A DNA stretch of 64,000 bases from NCBI RefSeq assembly GCF_008033135.1, contig NZ_CP041335.1:2423925-2487924 (forward strand). The letters are read 5' to 3'. The stretch comes from Chitinolyticbacter meiyuanensis (GTDB lineage Bacteria > Pseudomonadota > Gammaproteobacteria > Burkholderiales > Chitinibacteraceae). Positions 34,483 to 43,994 of the stretch are shown here, piece by piece (positions within the stretch are counted from its first letter, which is position 1; the number at the start of each line of letters is the position of its first letter). Both the position numbers and the translations under genes were made by a program. The notes under the pieces were generated by a model, which was not told the origin of the DNA, made no database searches, and saw nothing but the letters and a program-made list of their open reading frames with translations.

Positions 34483-34846
34483 TCACTTGCCCCGTCGGGC
34501 GTAACTCCTCCAAAACTTGCCATGAAAATGGCATCCGAGCAGCCCCGGACCGGATTGCCCCCTCCATAGGCGCAATCCGTGCAAAGCACGGCCGTTGGTT
34601 GCCGTTTAAGCTCCCAGTCCTCCAGGGAGGCATAAAACCCGAGCATGCTCCCCTACGAGGACAGCCAAGACACCGTTTATAGGCCCCGCACCATGATTGG
34701 TCGTCAGCTCGTCATTGGCGCCACCTTCACCTGGCAAGGGATATGTGCAGTAAGGTCAACAAAGCACCAGCGATTCACTCAAATTATCGATCGCTGCGCC
34801 CCTGAATTGACGCCAACGCAAAGCAAATTACATTTGGAAGAATACA
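34483..34846. other. Structured gene-free stretch of about 360 bases
   Basis: No supported gene. Three short perfect hairpins follow one another. They are TGCCAT/ATGGCA (34518-34533, GAAA loop), GGATTGC/GCAATCC (34552-34578) and CCGTGC/GCACGG (34577-34591, AAA loop). The second and third overlap by two bases. No poly-T run follows, so this is not a standard terminator. Confidence 0.5.
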
Positions 34847-35374
34847 ATGAATATCCGGACATTGACGACGCTACCTGAGATTAAGCCTTTCTTCCCGATG
34901 TTAGGGCATGCCGAATACAGTGCCTTCGATTTGCAAAATCCGAGCCATAGTGCTTGGTTGCAAACGAGAGTCGACAAACTACTTTATTGCGGTGCATTTT
35001 TCTTCGCAATGTTTTCCGACTACAACAGACCCTGCGCTATTGCCAGCGTGCTAATCGACGAACGCCCTATCGAACTGGGTGGTCACTGGCAAAGCGCAGA
35101 AATCATGCAAATGGCTGTTTCTGAGGAACTAAGAAAGCAAGGCCATGGCTCTCGGCTGATTCAACACATTTGTATGGAAATGCAAAAACAGAGGGTGTAC
35201 AGCATAAGCCTGCACACCTATCCTGCTGACTATGATGTCATTGCCTTCTATGGCAAAAATGACTTCATGCCCTGCGGGCTCGTGCCCGACCATTACGGCC
35301 CAAACTTAGAAGGAAAGCTATATCTGCGGAAAGTATTGCTGCCGGTCGAAACGCGAGTCAAGCAAACAACCTAA
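34847..35374 (+). CDS. GNAT-family N-acetyltransferase
   Basis: A 175-residue protein with a GNAT core. Strand 4 is IMQMAVSEELRKQGHGSRLIQHI, containing the acetyl-CoA pyrophosphate loop R-K-Q-G-H-G (Q/RxxGxG/A). A later FYGKNDFMPCG segment is the usual F/YxxxGF motif. The gene is AT-richer than its neighbours. GGAAGA precedes the ATG at 34847. The substrate is unknown. It sits alone between the structured stretch and the BLUF relic. Confidence 0.85.
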   Translation: MNIRTLTTLPEIKPFFPMLGHAEYSAFDLQNPSHSAWLQTRVDKLLYCGAFFFAMFSDYNRPCAIASVLIDERPIELGGHWQSAEIMQMAVSEELRKQGHGSRLIQHICMEMQKQRVYSISLHTYPADYDVIAFYGKNDFMPCGLVPDHYGPNLEGKLYLRKVLLPVETRVKQTT

Positions 35375-35394
35375 GATCGGCTTTCCAATTTGAA

Positions 35395-35580
35395 CCGGTT
35401 TTGCATGGCTCGCGCAGCCCTGTTCGCACTCGAGCTCAAAGAGCTACGCCTCGATGCCAGTGGTGCTGTTATTTAACGGCCTGCACTTTTCCAGTCTTGG
35501 AAGATCAAGAGGTGACAGTGCCGCGGCTCATGCGTAGCCTTGAGCGCGACACGCAACAAAGACGTGGAGAGTAGAGCAAC
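35395..35580 (+). pseudogene. Decayed BLUF gene fragment
   Basis: The bases here align by eye with the intact BLUF gene around 6740-6910. In different frames one finds LLFNGLHF (matching LLLFDGLHF) and then VPRLMRSLERDTQQR (matching VHQLMREIGRDARHC). The bases GGCCTGCACTT and GCTCATGCGT are shared. A stop codon and at least one frameshift separate the pieces, and the start and the end are missing. This is a dead paralogue about 29 kb from the intact gene. Confidence 0.7.
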
Positions 35581-35881
35581 GCCCAGAGCACCTGCCAAAC
35601 GTAGGCGTGCTAATTTGAAAGTTGGTGCACCTAAGTAAGACCTCTATTGTCTGCTCTACCCTACTCTCACTGCGAGACCGCAACGGCACGATCTAGTTAG
35701 GCATTTCGTTCTGCTAAAAACTCATCAGTTGCTTCACCGGCGCGACGTCGACCCAAGATATCGTCGCCCTAGCCATTTCGGCCTAGCTATTCGGAAAATC
35801 AAAAGTCCGCTGTTTGGCGAATAGGCCACAACAGGCCATCTCCCTAAGCTCGGTAGCATCGAATCGCGCTACGAGCATGCC
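35581..35881. promoter_or_regulatory. Upstream region of the nitrate locus
   Basis: About 300 bases before narK1 without a gene. An anaerobic/nitrate-regulated promoter is expected here from the function of the operon, but I found no clean FNR box or clustered NarL heptamers by eye. An ATCAA half-site lies near 35798. Confidence 0.35.
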
Positions 35882-37150
35882 ATGGCCTCCGACTCCCTTC
35901 CCGCCAAAGCCATTCCGGTGCTGGTCTCCAGCACCTTTGCCTTCACCATCTGTTTTGCCGTCTGGATGATGTTTGCCGTGATCGGCATCCCGATCAAGGC
36001 ACAGCTTGGGTTATCCGAAACCCAGTTCGGCCTGCTGGCCGCCATGCCGGTGCTCACCGGTTCGCTGGTGCGGGTGCCGCTGGGGCTGTGGACCGATCGC
36101 TACGGCGGCCGCATCGTGCTGTTCCTGTTGATGCTTGCCACGGTGCCGGCGATCTGGCTGATGAGCTATGCCACGGCCTACTGGCATTTCCTGGTGCTGG
36201 CGCTGTTTGTCGGTGTCGCCGGCGGTTCTTTCTCGGTGGGCACGCCCTACGTGGCGCGCTGGTTTCCCAAGCACCGCCAGGGCCTGGCCATGGGCGTGTT
36301 TGGTGCCGGCAATTCCGGTTCGGCGCTGACCAAGTTTGCGGCTCCGGCGCTGATCGCAGCGGCGGGCGGCGCCTGGATGATCGTGCCGCAAGTGTATGCG
36401 GCGGCCATGCTGCTCACAGCGGTGCTGTTCTGGCTGGGGTCGTCCTCCGATCCGGCACACAAGGTGCCGGCCACGGTGAGCCTCACCGCGCAGCTGCGCA
36501 TGCTCAAGGACCCCCGTGTCTGGCGCTACTGCCAGTACTACTCGGTGGTGTTCGGCGGCTATGTCGCGCTCGCGCTGTGGATGACCAAGTACTACATCGG
36601 CGAATACGGTTTCGACATGCGCCTTGCGGCCTTGCTGGCTGCCTGCTTCTCCCTGCCCGGTGGCGTGTTGCGCGCCGTAGGAGGCTGGATCTCTGATCGC
36701 TTCGGCGCCTACAAGACCACTTGGTGGGTGATGTGGGTGTGCTGGGTCTGCTTCTTCCTGCTGAGCTATCCGCAGACGCAGTTCACCATCAGCACCGTCG
36801 AAGGTTTGCGCACCTTCCATATGGGGCTCAACCCTTGGTTGTTCACCGGCCTGCTGTTCGTCGTCGGCGTGACGACCGCGATCGGCAAGGCCTCGGTGTT
36901 CAAGTTCATTGCCGATGAGTTCCCGCAGCAGATCGGCGCGGTGTCCGGCATGGTCGGCCTCGCCGGCGGCTTGGGCGGCTTTCTGCTGCCGGTGCTGTTC
37001 GGCATCGCGCTCGATCTCACCGGCATCCGCTCCAGCGCCTTCATGCTGCTCTACGGCACCGTGTGCGTCAGTCTCGTCTGGATGCACTTCAGTTTCCGCG
37101 CCGCCCGCACCACGCAGGAACCGCAGCCCGCGCTCCGTCCCATTCCCTGA
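35882..37150 (+). CDS. narK: NarK1-type nitrate/nitrite transporter
   Basis: A 422-residue, 12-helix major facilitator protein of the nitrate/nitrite porter family. The family motifs are visible: PVLTGSLVRVPLGLWTDRYGGR in the first half, and GVFGAGNSGSALTKF and GMVGLAGGLGGFLLP as the glycine-rich nitrate signatures. Type 1 NarK proteins are thought to import nitrate with protons, type 2 to exchange nitrate for nitrite. It is the first gene of the nar locus, and narK2 starts 27 bases after it. Confidence 0.94.
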   Translation: MASDSLPAKAIPVLVSSTFAFTICFAVWMMFAVIGIPIKAQLGLSETQFGLLAAMPVLTGSLVRVPLGLWTDRYGGRIVLFLLMLATVPAIWLMSYATAYWHFLVLALFVGVAGGSFSVGTPYVARWFPKHRQGLAMGVFGAGNSGSALTKFAAPALIAAAGGAWMIVPQVYAAAMLLTAVLFWLGSSSDPAHKVPATVSLTAQLRMLKDPRVWRYCQYYSVVFGGYVALALWMTKYYIGEYGFDMRLAALLAACFSLPGGVLRAVGGWISDRFGAYKTTWWVMWVCWVCFFLLSYPQTQFTISTVEGLRTFHMGLNPWLFTGLLFVVGVTTAIGKASVFKFIADEFPQQIGAVSGMVGLAGGLGGFLLPVLFGIALDLTGIRSSAFMLLYGTVCVSLVWMHFSFRAARTTQEPQPALRPIP

Positions 37151-37177
37151 CGTCCATTCCTGAACAGGAGTCCTGTC

Positions 37178-38560
37178 ATGTCCTCGCATGTGCTCAACCG
37201 CTGGGAGCCGGAAAACGCTGCCTTCTGGCAGCAGACCGGCGCCCGCGTCGCCAACCGCAACCTGTGGATTTCGATCCCGGCGCTGATGCTGGCCTTCAGT
37301 GTCTGGATGCTATGGAGCGTGGTGGTGGTCAATCTCGACCAGGCCGGCTTCAACTTCAGCAAGAACCAACTGTTCTGGCTGACCGCGCTGCCGGCCCTGT
37401 CCGGCGCCACGCTGCGCATCTTCTATTCCTTCCTGGTGCCGGTGTTCGGCGGGCGGCGCTGGACCGCCATCTCCACGGTCAGCCTGCTGATCCCGGCGCT
37501 CGGCATGGGCTTTGCGCTGCGCGACCCGTCAACCACCTATCCCACGCTGTTGGTGCTGGCCCTCTTGTGCGGTCTCGGCGGCGGCAACTTCAGCTCCAGC
37601 ATGGCCAACATCAGCTTCTTCTTTCCCAAGGCGAGGAAGGGGCTGGCCACCGGGCTCAATGCCGGCATCGGCAACCTGGGCGTGAGTGTGGTGCAGTTCC
37701 TGGTGCCGTTGGTGATCTCGGTCGGGGTGTTTGGCGCACTGGGCGGTGCTGGCCAGACCACGCAATCACCGCAGGGCGTGAGCACCGTGTGGTTGCAGAA
37801 CGCGGGCTTCATCTGGGTGCCCTTCATCGTGGCGGCCACTTTGGCTGCTTGGTTCGGCATGAACGATATCGCCGATGCCAAGGCCTCGTTCGCCGAGCAG
37901 GCGGTGATCTTCAAGCGCCACCACAACTGGCTGATGTGCTGGCTGTACCTCGGCACCTTCGGCTCCTTCATCGGTTTCTCGGCGGGCCTCGCCATGCTGA
38001 CCAAATCGCAGTTTCCCGAGGTCAATCCCACGCAGTACGCGTTTTTGGGCCCGCTGGTGGGGGCGCTGACCCGGCCGCTCGGAGGCTGGTTGTCGGACAA
38101 GGTGGGCGGCGGGCGCGTCACGCTGTGGACCTTCGTTGCGATGGCACTGGCGGTGATCGGCCTGATGCAGTTCCTGCCCTCGGCTGGCCAGGCGGGGCAG
38201 TTCGGCGGCTTTCTCGCGGTGTTCATCTTGCTGTTCGCGCTCACCGGCATCGGCAATGGCTCCACCTTCCGCATGATCCCGGTGATCTTCCTCACCGAGC
38301 GGCTGCGCGTGGCCGGCAAGGGTGAAGCGGCGCAGCGGCAAGCCACACTCGAGGGCAACAAGGAGGCCGCAGCGGTGCTCGGCTTCTCCGGTGCGATCGG
38401 TGCCTACGGCGGCTTTTTCATTCCCAAGAGCTTCGGCACTGCCATCGCAATCACCGGTACCCCGCACGCGGCGCTGTGGTGCTTCGTGCTGTTCTACCTC
38501 AGTTGCGTGCTGATCACCTGGTGGTGGTATGCACGCCGCCACGCCCCGATGCCGTGCTGA
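37178..38560 (+). CDS. narK2: NarK2-type nitrate/nitrite transporter
   Basis: A 460-residue NarK with the longer N-terminus of type 2 (WEPENAAFWQQTGARVANRNLWISI). The nitrate signatures are GGGNFSSSMANISFFFP and a second glycine-rich segment near residue 390 (LGFSGAIGAYGGFFIPK). Paired narK1-narK2 genes before narGHJI occur in denitrifying beta- and gammaproteobacteria; together they import nitrate and export nitrite. AGGAG lies upstream of the ATG at 37178. Confidence 0.95.
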   Translation: MSSHVLNRWEPENAAFWQQTGARVANRNLWISIPALMLAFSVWMLWSVVVVNLDQAGFNFSKNQLFWLTALPALSGATLRIFYSFLVPVFGGRRWTAISTVSLLIPALGMGFALRDPSTTYPTLLVLALLCGLGGGNFSSSMANISFFFPKARKGLATGLNAGIGNLGVSVVQFLVPLVISVGVFGALGGAGQTTQSPQGVSTVWLQNAGFIWVPFIVAATLAAWFGMNDIADAKASFAEQAVIFKRHHNWLMCWLYLGTFGSFIGFSAGLAMLTKSQFPEVNPTQYAFLGPLVGALTRPLGGWLSDKVGGGRVTLWTFVAMALAVIGLMQFLPSAGQAGQFGGFLAVFILLFALTGIGNGSTFRMIPVIFLTERLRVAGKGEAAQRQATLEGNKEAAAVLGFSGAIGAYGGFFIPKSFGTAIAITGTPHAALWCFVLFYLSCVLITWWWYARRHAPMPC

Positions 38561-38694
38561 CCGATCGGTCCTTGGCCAAACGGACTAGTCCTTGTGCAGC
38601 GCCGCCCCCGACCGATCGATGAATGTCGTGCGGCATGGCACAGGCGGAGACTGAAACCAACCCCGGCGCCTACGACCGGGACGGAGCCCACACC

Positions 38695-41600
38695 ATGAGC
38701 CATTTTCTCGACCGCCTTCAGTTCCTCAGCCGGGTGCAGTCCACGTTCGCGGGCGGCCACGGCGCCGTCGTCAAGGAGGACCGGCGCTGGGAGGATGGCT
38801 ATCGCTCGCGCTGGCAGCACGACAAGATCGTTCGCTCCACGCACGGCGTGAACTGCACCGGTTCCTGTAGCTGGAAGGTCTATGTGAAGAACGGCCTGAT
38901 CACCTGGGAAACCCAGCAGACCGACTACCCGCGCACGCGGCCCGACCTGCCCAACCACGAGCCGCGCGGCTGCCCGCGTGGTGCCTCCTACAGCTGGTAT
39001 GTGTATTCGGCGCAGCGGGTGAAATATCCGATGATCCGTGGCCGGTTGATCGAGATGTGGCGGGAGGCACGCCAGACCATGGACCCGATCGCCGCCTGGG
39101 CCCACATCAGCCAGAACCCGGAGCGCGCCCGTCGCTACAAGAGCGTGCGCGGGCAAGGTGGCTTCGTGCGCGCCGATTGGGATACCGCCACCGAGATCAT
39201 CGCCGCCGCCAATGCCTACACCATCAAGCAATACGGCCCGGATCGCGTCGTTGGCTTCTCACCGATTCCGGCGATGAGCATGGTCAGCTACGCCGCCGGC
39301 GCGCGTTACCTCAGCCTGATCGGCGGCGCGTGCCTGAGCTTCTACGACTGGTATTGCGATCTGCCGCCGGCCAGCCCACAGATCTGGGGCGAGCAGACCG
39401 ACGTGCCCGAATCGGCCGACTGGTACAACTCCACTTACCTGATGGTGTGGGGCTCGAACGTGCCGATGACGCGCACGCCCGACGCCCATTTCTATACCGA
39501 GGTGCGCTACAAGGGCACCAAGACGGTGGCCGTCTCCAGCGATTTCGGCGAGATGGTGAAGTTCGGAGACATCTGGCTTGCGCCCAAGCAGGGAACCGAT
39601 GCCGCGCTGGCACTGGCCATGGGCCACGTGGTGCTCAGCGAGTTCCATCGCGACAACCCGTCGGCTTACTTCACATCCTATGTGAAGCAGTACACCGATA
39701 TGCCGATGCTGGTGCAGTTGCGCAAGCAGGATGGCATCTACGTGCCCGATCATTTCCTGCGCGCCGCGCAGCTGCCCGCTGCACTCGGTGAAGCCAACAA
39801 CGCCGACTGGAAGACGGTGGCGATCGATGCGGCGACCGGCGAGCTCGTGGCACCGAACGGCACCATCGGTTTTCGCTGGGGTGAGGACAAGGCGGCTACC
39901 GGCAAGGTGGGCCGCTGGAATCTGGAAAGCCGCGACGGCGGCAGCGGTCGCGAGATCGATCCGCTGTTGAGCCTGAAGGGCTCGCACGACGAGATCGTCG
40001 GCGTCGGCTTCAGTTACTTCGGCGCCGAGCACGACGAACTACTGGTGCGCAATGTCGCGGCCCGTCGCATCACGCTGGCCAATGGAACGAGCGCGCTGGT
40101 TGCCACCGTGCACGATCTGCAGCTGGCCAACTACGGTGTCGACCAGGGCCTGGGTGGCGGCAATGTCGCCACGTCCTACAGCGACGACACGCCCTATACC
40201 CCGGCGTGGCAGCAAAAGCACACGGGGGTGAAGCCCGAGCTGGTGGTGCAGGTGGCGCGCGAATTCGCGCAGAACGCGCACGACACGCACGGCAAGAGCA
40301 TGGTGATCGTCGGCGCCGCGCTGAACCACTGGTACCACATGGACATGACCTACCGCGGCATCATCAACCTGTTGATGATGTGCGGCTGCGTCGGCCAGAG
40401 CGGTGGCGGCTGGGCGCACTACGTGGGCCAGGAAAAACTGCGGCCGCAGTTCGGCTGGGCGCCGCTGGCGTTCGCGCTCGATTGGGTGCGTCCGCCCCGC
40501 CAGATGAATGGCACCAGCTTCTTCTACGCCCACACCAGCCAATGGCGCCATGAAAAGCTGCATGTCGACGAGATCCTCGCGCCGACGGCCGATAAATCGC
40601 GGCTGTCGCAGATGGCGATGATCGATTTCAACGCCAAGGCCGAGCGCATGGGCTGGCTGCCCTCCGCGCCGCAACTGCAGACCAACCCGCTCGATATATG
40701 CGACGCGGCCGCTGCTGCGGGGCAGGCAGTGCCGGATTATCTTGCCGCACAGCTGAAGTCTGGTGGTGTGCAGATGAGCTGCGACGATCCGGATCACCCG
40801 AACAACTTCCCGCGCAATATGTTTGTCTGGCGCTCCAACATCCTCGGTTCCAGCGGCAAGGGCCACGAGTACTTCCTCAAATACCTCTTGGGCACGCAGA
40901 ACGCGCTGTTCGATGACCCCAACGACGCGATCCGCCCCAGCGAAGTCACCTGGCGCGAGGAAGCGGCCGAGGGCAAGCTCGATCTTCTGACCGTGCTCGA
41001 CTTCCGCATGAGCACCACCTGCCTCTACGGCGACATCGTGCTGCCGACGGCCACCTGGTACGAGAAGGACGATCTCAACACCAGTGACATGCACCCGTTC
41101 ATCCACCCGCTCAGTGAGGCGGTGCAACCGTTGTGGGAGAGCAAGACCGACTGGGAGATCTACAAGCTCATCGCCAGGAAATTCAGCGAGATCGGCGGGC
41201 CATATCTGGGCACCCGCAAGGATGTGGTGCTGCAGCCGCTGATGCACGACACCCCGGGCGAATTGGGTCAGCCGATGATGCCGCTTGACTGGAAGAAGGG
41301 CGAGTGCGAGCTGGTTCCAGGCAAGACCGCGCCGAGCATGGTGGTGGTCGAACGCAACTACGCCGATGTCTACAAGAAGTTCACCTCGGTGGGGCCGCTG
41401 CTCGACAAGCTTGGCAACGGTGGCAAGGGCATCAACTGGGAGACCGGGCACGAGGTGCAAGAGCTCGCCGGTTTCACCAAGACGGTGACTGAGCCGGGCG
41501 TGAGCCAAGGCCGGCCGCGGCTCGACACCGCGATCGATGCCGCCGAGATGATCCTGACCTTCGCGCCCGAGACCAACGGCCATGTGGCGGTGAAGGCCTG

Positions 41601-42435
41601 GGAGGCGCTCTCCAAGATCACCGGTCGTGACCACACCCACCTGGCCGTCGGCCGCGAGCACGACAAGATCCGCTTCCGCGATGTGCAGGCGCAACCGCGC
41701 AAGATCATCTCCGCCCCGACCTGGTCCGGGCTGGAAAGCGAGGAAGTCAGTTACAACGCCGGCTACACCAACGTGCACGAGCTGATTCCCTGGCGCACGC
41801 TCACCGGTCGCCAGCAGTTCTACCAGGATCACCGCTGGATGCTCGATTTCGGCGAAGGCTTCTGCGTCTACAAGCCGGCGATCGACACCAAGACGGTGGC
41901 GCCGATGCTGGGCAAGGCGCCCAACGGCAACCACGAGCTGGTGCTCAACTGGATCACCCCCCACCAGAAGTGGGGCATACACAGCACCTATTCGGACAAC
42001 CTGAGGATGCTCACGCTGTCGCGCGGCGGCCCGCATGTGTGGATCTCCGAAGCCGAGGCCAAGCAGGCCGGCATCGTCGACAACGACTGGGTCGAGGTGT
42101 TCAACAGCAACGGCACACTGACCGCCCGCGTGGTGGTCAGCCAGCGGGTGCCGCAGGGCATGTGTCTGATGTACCACGCCCAGGAAAAGATCGTGAACGT
42201 GCCCGGCGCGGAAATGAGCGGCAAGCGCGGCGGCATCCACAACTCGGTGACCCGCGCCGTGCTCAAGCCCACCCACATGATCGGCGGCTACGCGCAGCAG
42301 GCCTACGGCTTCAACTACTACGGCACCGTGGGCAGCAACCGCGACGAGTTCGTGGTGCTGCGCAAGATGAAGAAAGTGGATTGGCTGGAAGGGCCACACA
42401 CCGAAGAACAGGCAGCAGAAGGAGTGGCCAAATGA
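38695..42435 (+). CDS. narG: Respiratory nitrate reductase alpha subunit NarG
   Basis: A 1246-residue molybdopterin subunit, the usual NarG length. The FS0 [4Fe-4S] ligands are visible as HGVNCTGSCSW (His + two Cys) and RGCPRG. The molybdenum-ligating Asp is in WGSNVPMTRTPDAHF. It binds bis-MGD and reduces nitrate to nitrite on the cytoplasmic face. No Tat signal with twin Arg is present, as expected for membrane-bound NarG. The ATG at 38695 has GGAG 8 bases upstream; an upstream in-frame ATG at 38623 adds unrelated residues. Its stop overlaps the narH start (ATGA). Confidence 0.98.
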   Translation: MSHFLDRLQFLSRVQSTFAGGHGAVVKEDRRWEDGYRSRWQHDKIVRSTHGVNCTGSCSWKVYVKNGLITWETQQTDYPRTRPDLPNHEPRGCPRGASYSWYVYSAQRVKYPMIRGRLIEMWREARQTMDPIAAWAHISQNPERARRYKSVRGQGGFVRADWDTATEIIAAANAYTIKQYGPDRVVGFSPIPAMSMVSYAAGARYLSLIGGACLSFYDWYCDLPPASPQIWGEQTDVPESADWYNSTYLMVWGSNVPMTRTPDAHFYTEVRYKGTKTVAVSSDFGEMVKFGDIWLAPKQGTDAALALAMGHVVLSEFHRDNPSAYFTSYVKQYTDMPMLVQLRKQDGIYVPDHFLRAAQLPAALGEANNADWKTVAIDAATGELVAPNGTIGFRWGEDKAATGKVGRWNLESRDGGSGREIDPLLSLKGSHDEIVGVGFSYFGAEHDELLVRNVAARRITLANGTSALVATVHDLQLANYGVDQGLGGGNVATSYSDDTPYTPAWQQKHTGVKPELVVQVAREFAQNAHDTHGKSMVIVGAALNHWYHMDMTYRGIINLLMMCGCVGQSGGGWAHYVGQEKLRPQFGWAPLAFALDWVRPPRQMNGTSFFYAHTSQWRHEKLHVDEILAPTADKSRLSQMAMIDFNAKAERMGWLPSAPQLQTNPLDICDAAAAAGQAVPDYLAAQLKSGGVQMSCDDPDHPNNFPRNMFVWRSNILGSSGKGHEYFLKYLLGTQNALFDDPNDAIRPSEVTWREEAAEGKLDLLTVLDFRMSTTCLYGDIVLPTATWYEKDDLNTSDMHPFIHPLSEAVQPLWESKTDWEIYKLIARKFSEIGGPYLGTRKDVVLQPLMHDTPGELGQPMMPLDWKKGECELVPGKTAPSMVVVERNYADVYKKFTSVGPLLDKLGNGGKGINWETGHEVQELAGFTKTVTEPGVSQGRPRLDTAIDAAEMILTFAPETNGHVAVKAWEALSKITGRDHTHLAVGREHDKIRFRDVQAQPRKIISAPTWSGLESEEVSYNAGYTNVHELIPWRTLTGRQQFYQDHRWMLDFGEGFCVYKPAIDTKTVAPMLGKAPNGNHELVLNWITPHQKWGIHSTYSDNLRMLTLSRGGPHVWISEAEAKQAGIVDNDWVEVFNSNGTLTARVVVSQRVPQGMCLMYHAQEKIVNVPGAEMSGKRGGIHNSVTRAVLKPTHMIGGYAQQAYGFNYYGTVGSNRDEFVVLRKMKKVDWLEGPHTEEQAAEGVAK

Positions 42436-43994
42436 AGATCCGCGCCCAGGTCGGCATGGTGCTGAACCTCGACAAATGCATCGGGTGCCACACCTGTTCG
42501 GTCACCTGCAAGAACGTCTGGACCAGCCGCGACGGTGTCGAGTACGCCTGGTTCAACAATGTGGAAACCAAGCCCGGCATCGGTTACCCGAAGGAATGGG
42601 AGAATCAGGACAAATGGCAGGGCGGCTGGGTAAGGGATGCGCGTGGCAAGCTGGTGCCGCGCCAGGGCGGCCGGCTGAAGATCCTGGCCAACCTGTTCGC
42701 CAATCCCAACCTGCCGGCGATCGACGACTACTACGAGCCGTTCACCTTCGACTACGAGCACCTGCAGCACGCACCGCTCTCCGAAACGCCGCCGACGGCG
42801 CGGCCAGTGTCGGTGCTCACCGGCAAGAAAATGGACAAGATCGAATGGGGCCCGAACTGGGAGGACGACCTCGGCGGCGAATTCAGCTCGCGCAGCCGCG
42901 ATGCGCTGTTCGAAGGGGTGCAGAAGGAGATGTACAGCACCTTCGAGAACACCTTCATGATGTATCTGCCCCGCTTGTGCGAGCACTGCCTGAACCCGGC
43001 CTGTGTCGCATCATGCCCCTCGGGCTCGATCTACAAGCGCGAGGACGACGGCATCGTGCTAGTGGACCAGGACAAGTGCCGCGGCTGGCGCATGTGCATC
43101 TCGGGCTGTCCGTACAAGAAGATCTATTTCAACTGGCAGAGCGGCAAGGCCGAGAAGTGCACCTTCTGCTTCCCGCGGATCGAGGCGGGCCAGCCCACCG
43201 TGTGTTCGGAAACCTGCGTGGGCCGCATCCGCTACCTCGGCGTGCTGCTGTACGACGCCGACCAGATTGATGCCGCCGCCTCGGTGGCGAACGAGCAGGA
43301 TCTGTACGAGGCGCAGCTGACCTGTTTCCTCGATCCGCATTCGCCCGAGGTGCTGGCCGAGGCACGCAAGCAGGGCATTCCGGAAAGCTGGCTGCAGGCC
43401 GCGCAGAAATCGCCGGTGTACAAGATGGCAATGGAGTGGAAGGTGGCGTTCCCGCTGCATCCCGAGTACCGCACGCTGCCGATGGTCTGGTACATCCCGC
43501 CGCTGTCGCCGATCCAGTCGGCTGCACAGAACCGGCAGATGCCGCACACGGTGGTTGGCGACACCATCATCCCCGATGTGAAGAGCCTGCGCATTCCTGT
43601 GCGCTACCTCGCCAACCTGCTCACCGCCGGCAAGGAGAAACCGGTGATCGAGGCGCTGGAACGGATGATTGCGATGCGTGCCTACAAGCGCAGCGAGGTA
43701 GTACACGGCAAGGGTGACGAGACGCTGATCGCACCGCTGGGGCTGGATGCGGCCACGGTCGAGGACATGTACCAGATCATGGCCATCGCCAACTACGAGG
43801 ATCGCTTCGTGATCCCGTCCAGCCACAAGGAACTGGTCGAGGACAGCTTCAATGACAAGGGCAGCTGTGGCTTCACCTTCGGCAATGGCTGCTCCGGCGG
43901 CACCTCGGAAGGCGGGCTGTTCGGCAAGAAGCAGCAAGGCAGCGTGATCTATGTGCACATGCCCAAGTCACGCAAGGCGAAGGAGGGCGTATGA
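42432..43994 (+). CDS. narH: Nitrate reductase beta subunit NarH
   Basis: A 520-residue iron-sulfur subunit. Four Cys clusters are seen: CIGCHTCSVTC near residue 16, CEHCLNPACVASC near 184, CRGWRMCISGC near 217 and CTFCFPRIEAG...CSETC near 244. The Trp in the third group replaces a Cys, producing the [3Fe-4S] centre typical of NarH. It wires electrons from NarI haem b to NarG. It overlaps narG and narJ by four bases on each side, implying translational coupling. Confidence 0.98.
   Translation: MKIRAQVGMVLNLDKCIGCHTCSVTCKNVWTSRDGVEYAWFNNVETKPGIGYPKEWENQDKWQGGWVRDARGKLVPRQGGRLKILANLFANPNLPAIDDYYEPFTFDYEHLQHAPLSETPPTARPVSVLTGKKMDKIEWGPNWEDDLGGEFSSRSRDALFEGVQKEMYSTFENTFMMYLPRLCEHCLNPACVASCPSGSIYKREDDGIVLVDQDKCRGWRMCISGCPYKKIYFNWQSGKAEKCTFCFPRIEAGQPTVCSETCVGRIRYLGVLLYDADQIDAAASVANEQDLYEAQLTCFLDPHSPEVLAEARKQGIPESWLQAAQKSPVYKMAMEWKVAFPLHPEYRTLPMVWYIPPLSPIQSAAQNRQMPHTVVGDTIIPDVKSLRIPVRYLANLLTAGKEKPVIEALERMIAMRAYKRSEVVHGKGDETLIAPLGLDAATVEDMYQIMAIANYEDRFVIPSSHKELVEDSFNDKGSCGFTFGNGCSGGTSEGGLFGKKQQGSVIYVHMPKSRKAKEGV

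Noticed and set aside
34645-34878. A 77-codon + strand frame running into the GNAT gene
   Set aside because: No ribosome site or family features, and it overlaps the GNAT start in another frame.
36011-37189. A 392-codon minus-strand frame opposite narK1
   Set aside because: Compositional shadow; the + strand protein has all NarK signatures.
40039-42399. A 786-codon open frame on the minus strand
   Set aside because: It is antisense to narG, with low-complexity His/Val/Ala composition produced by GC-rich codon use.
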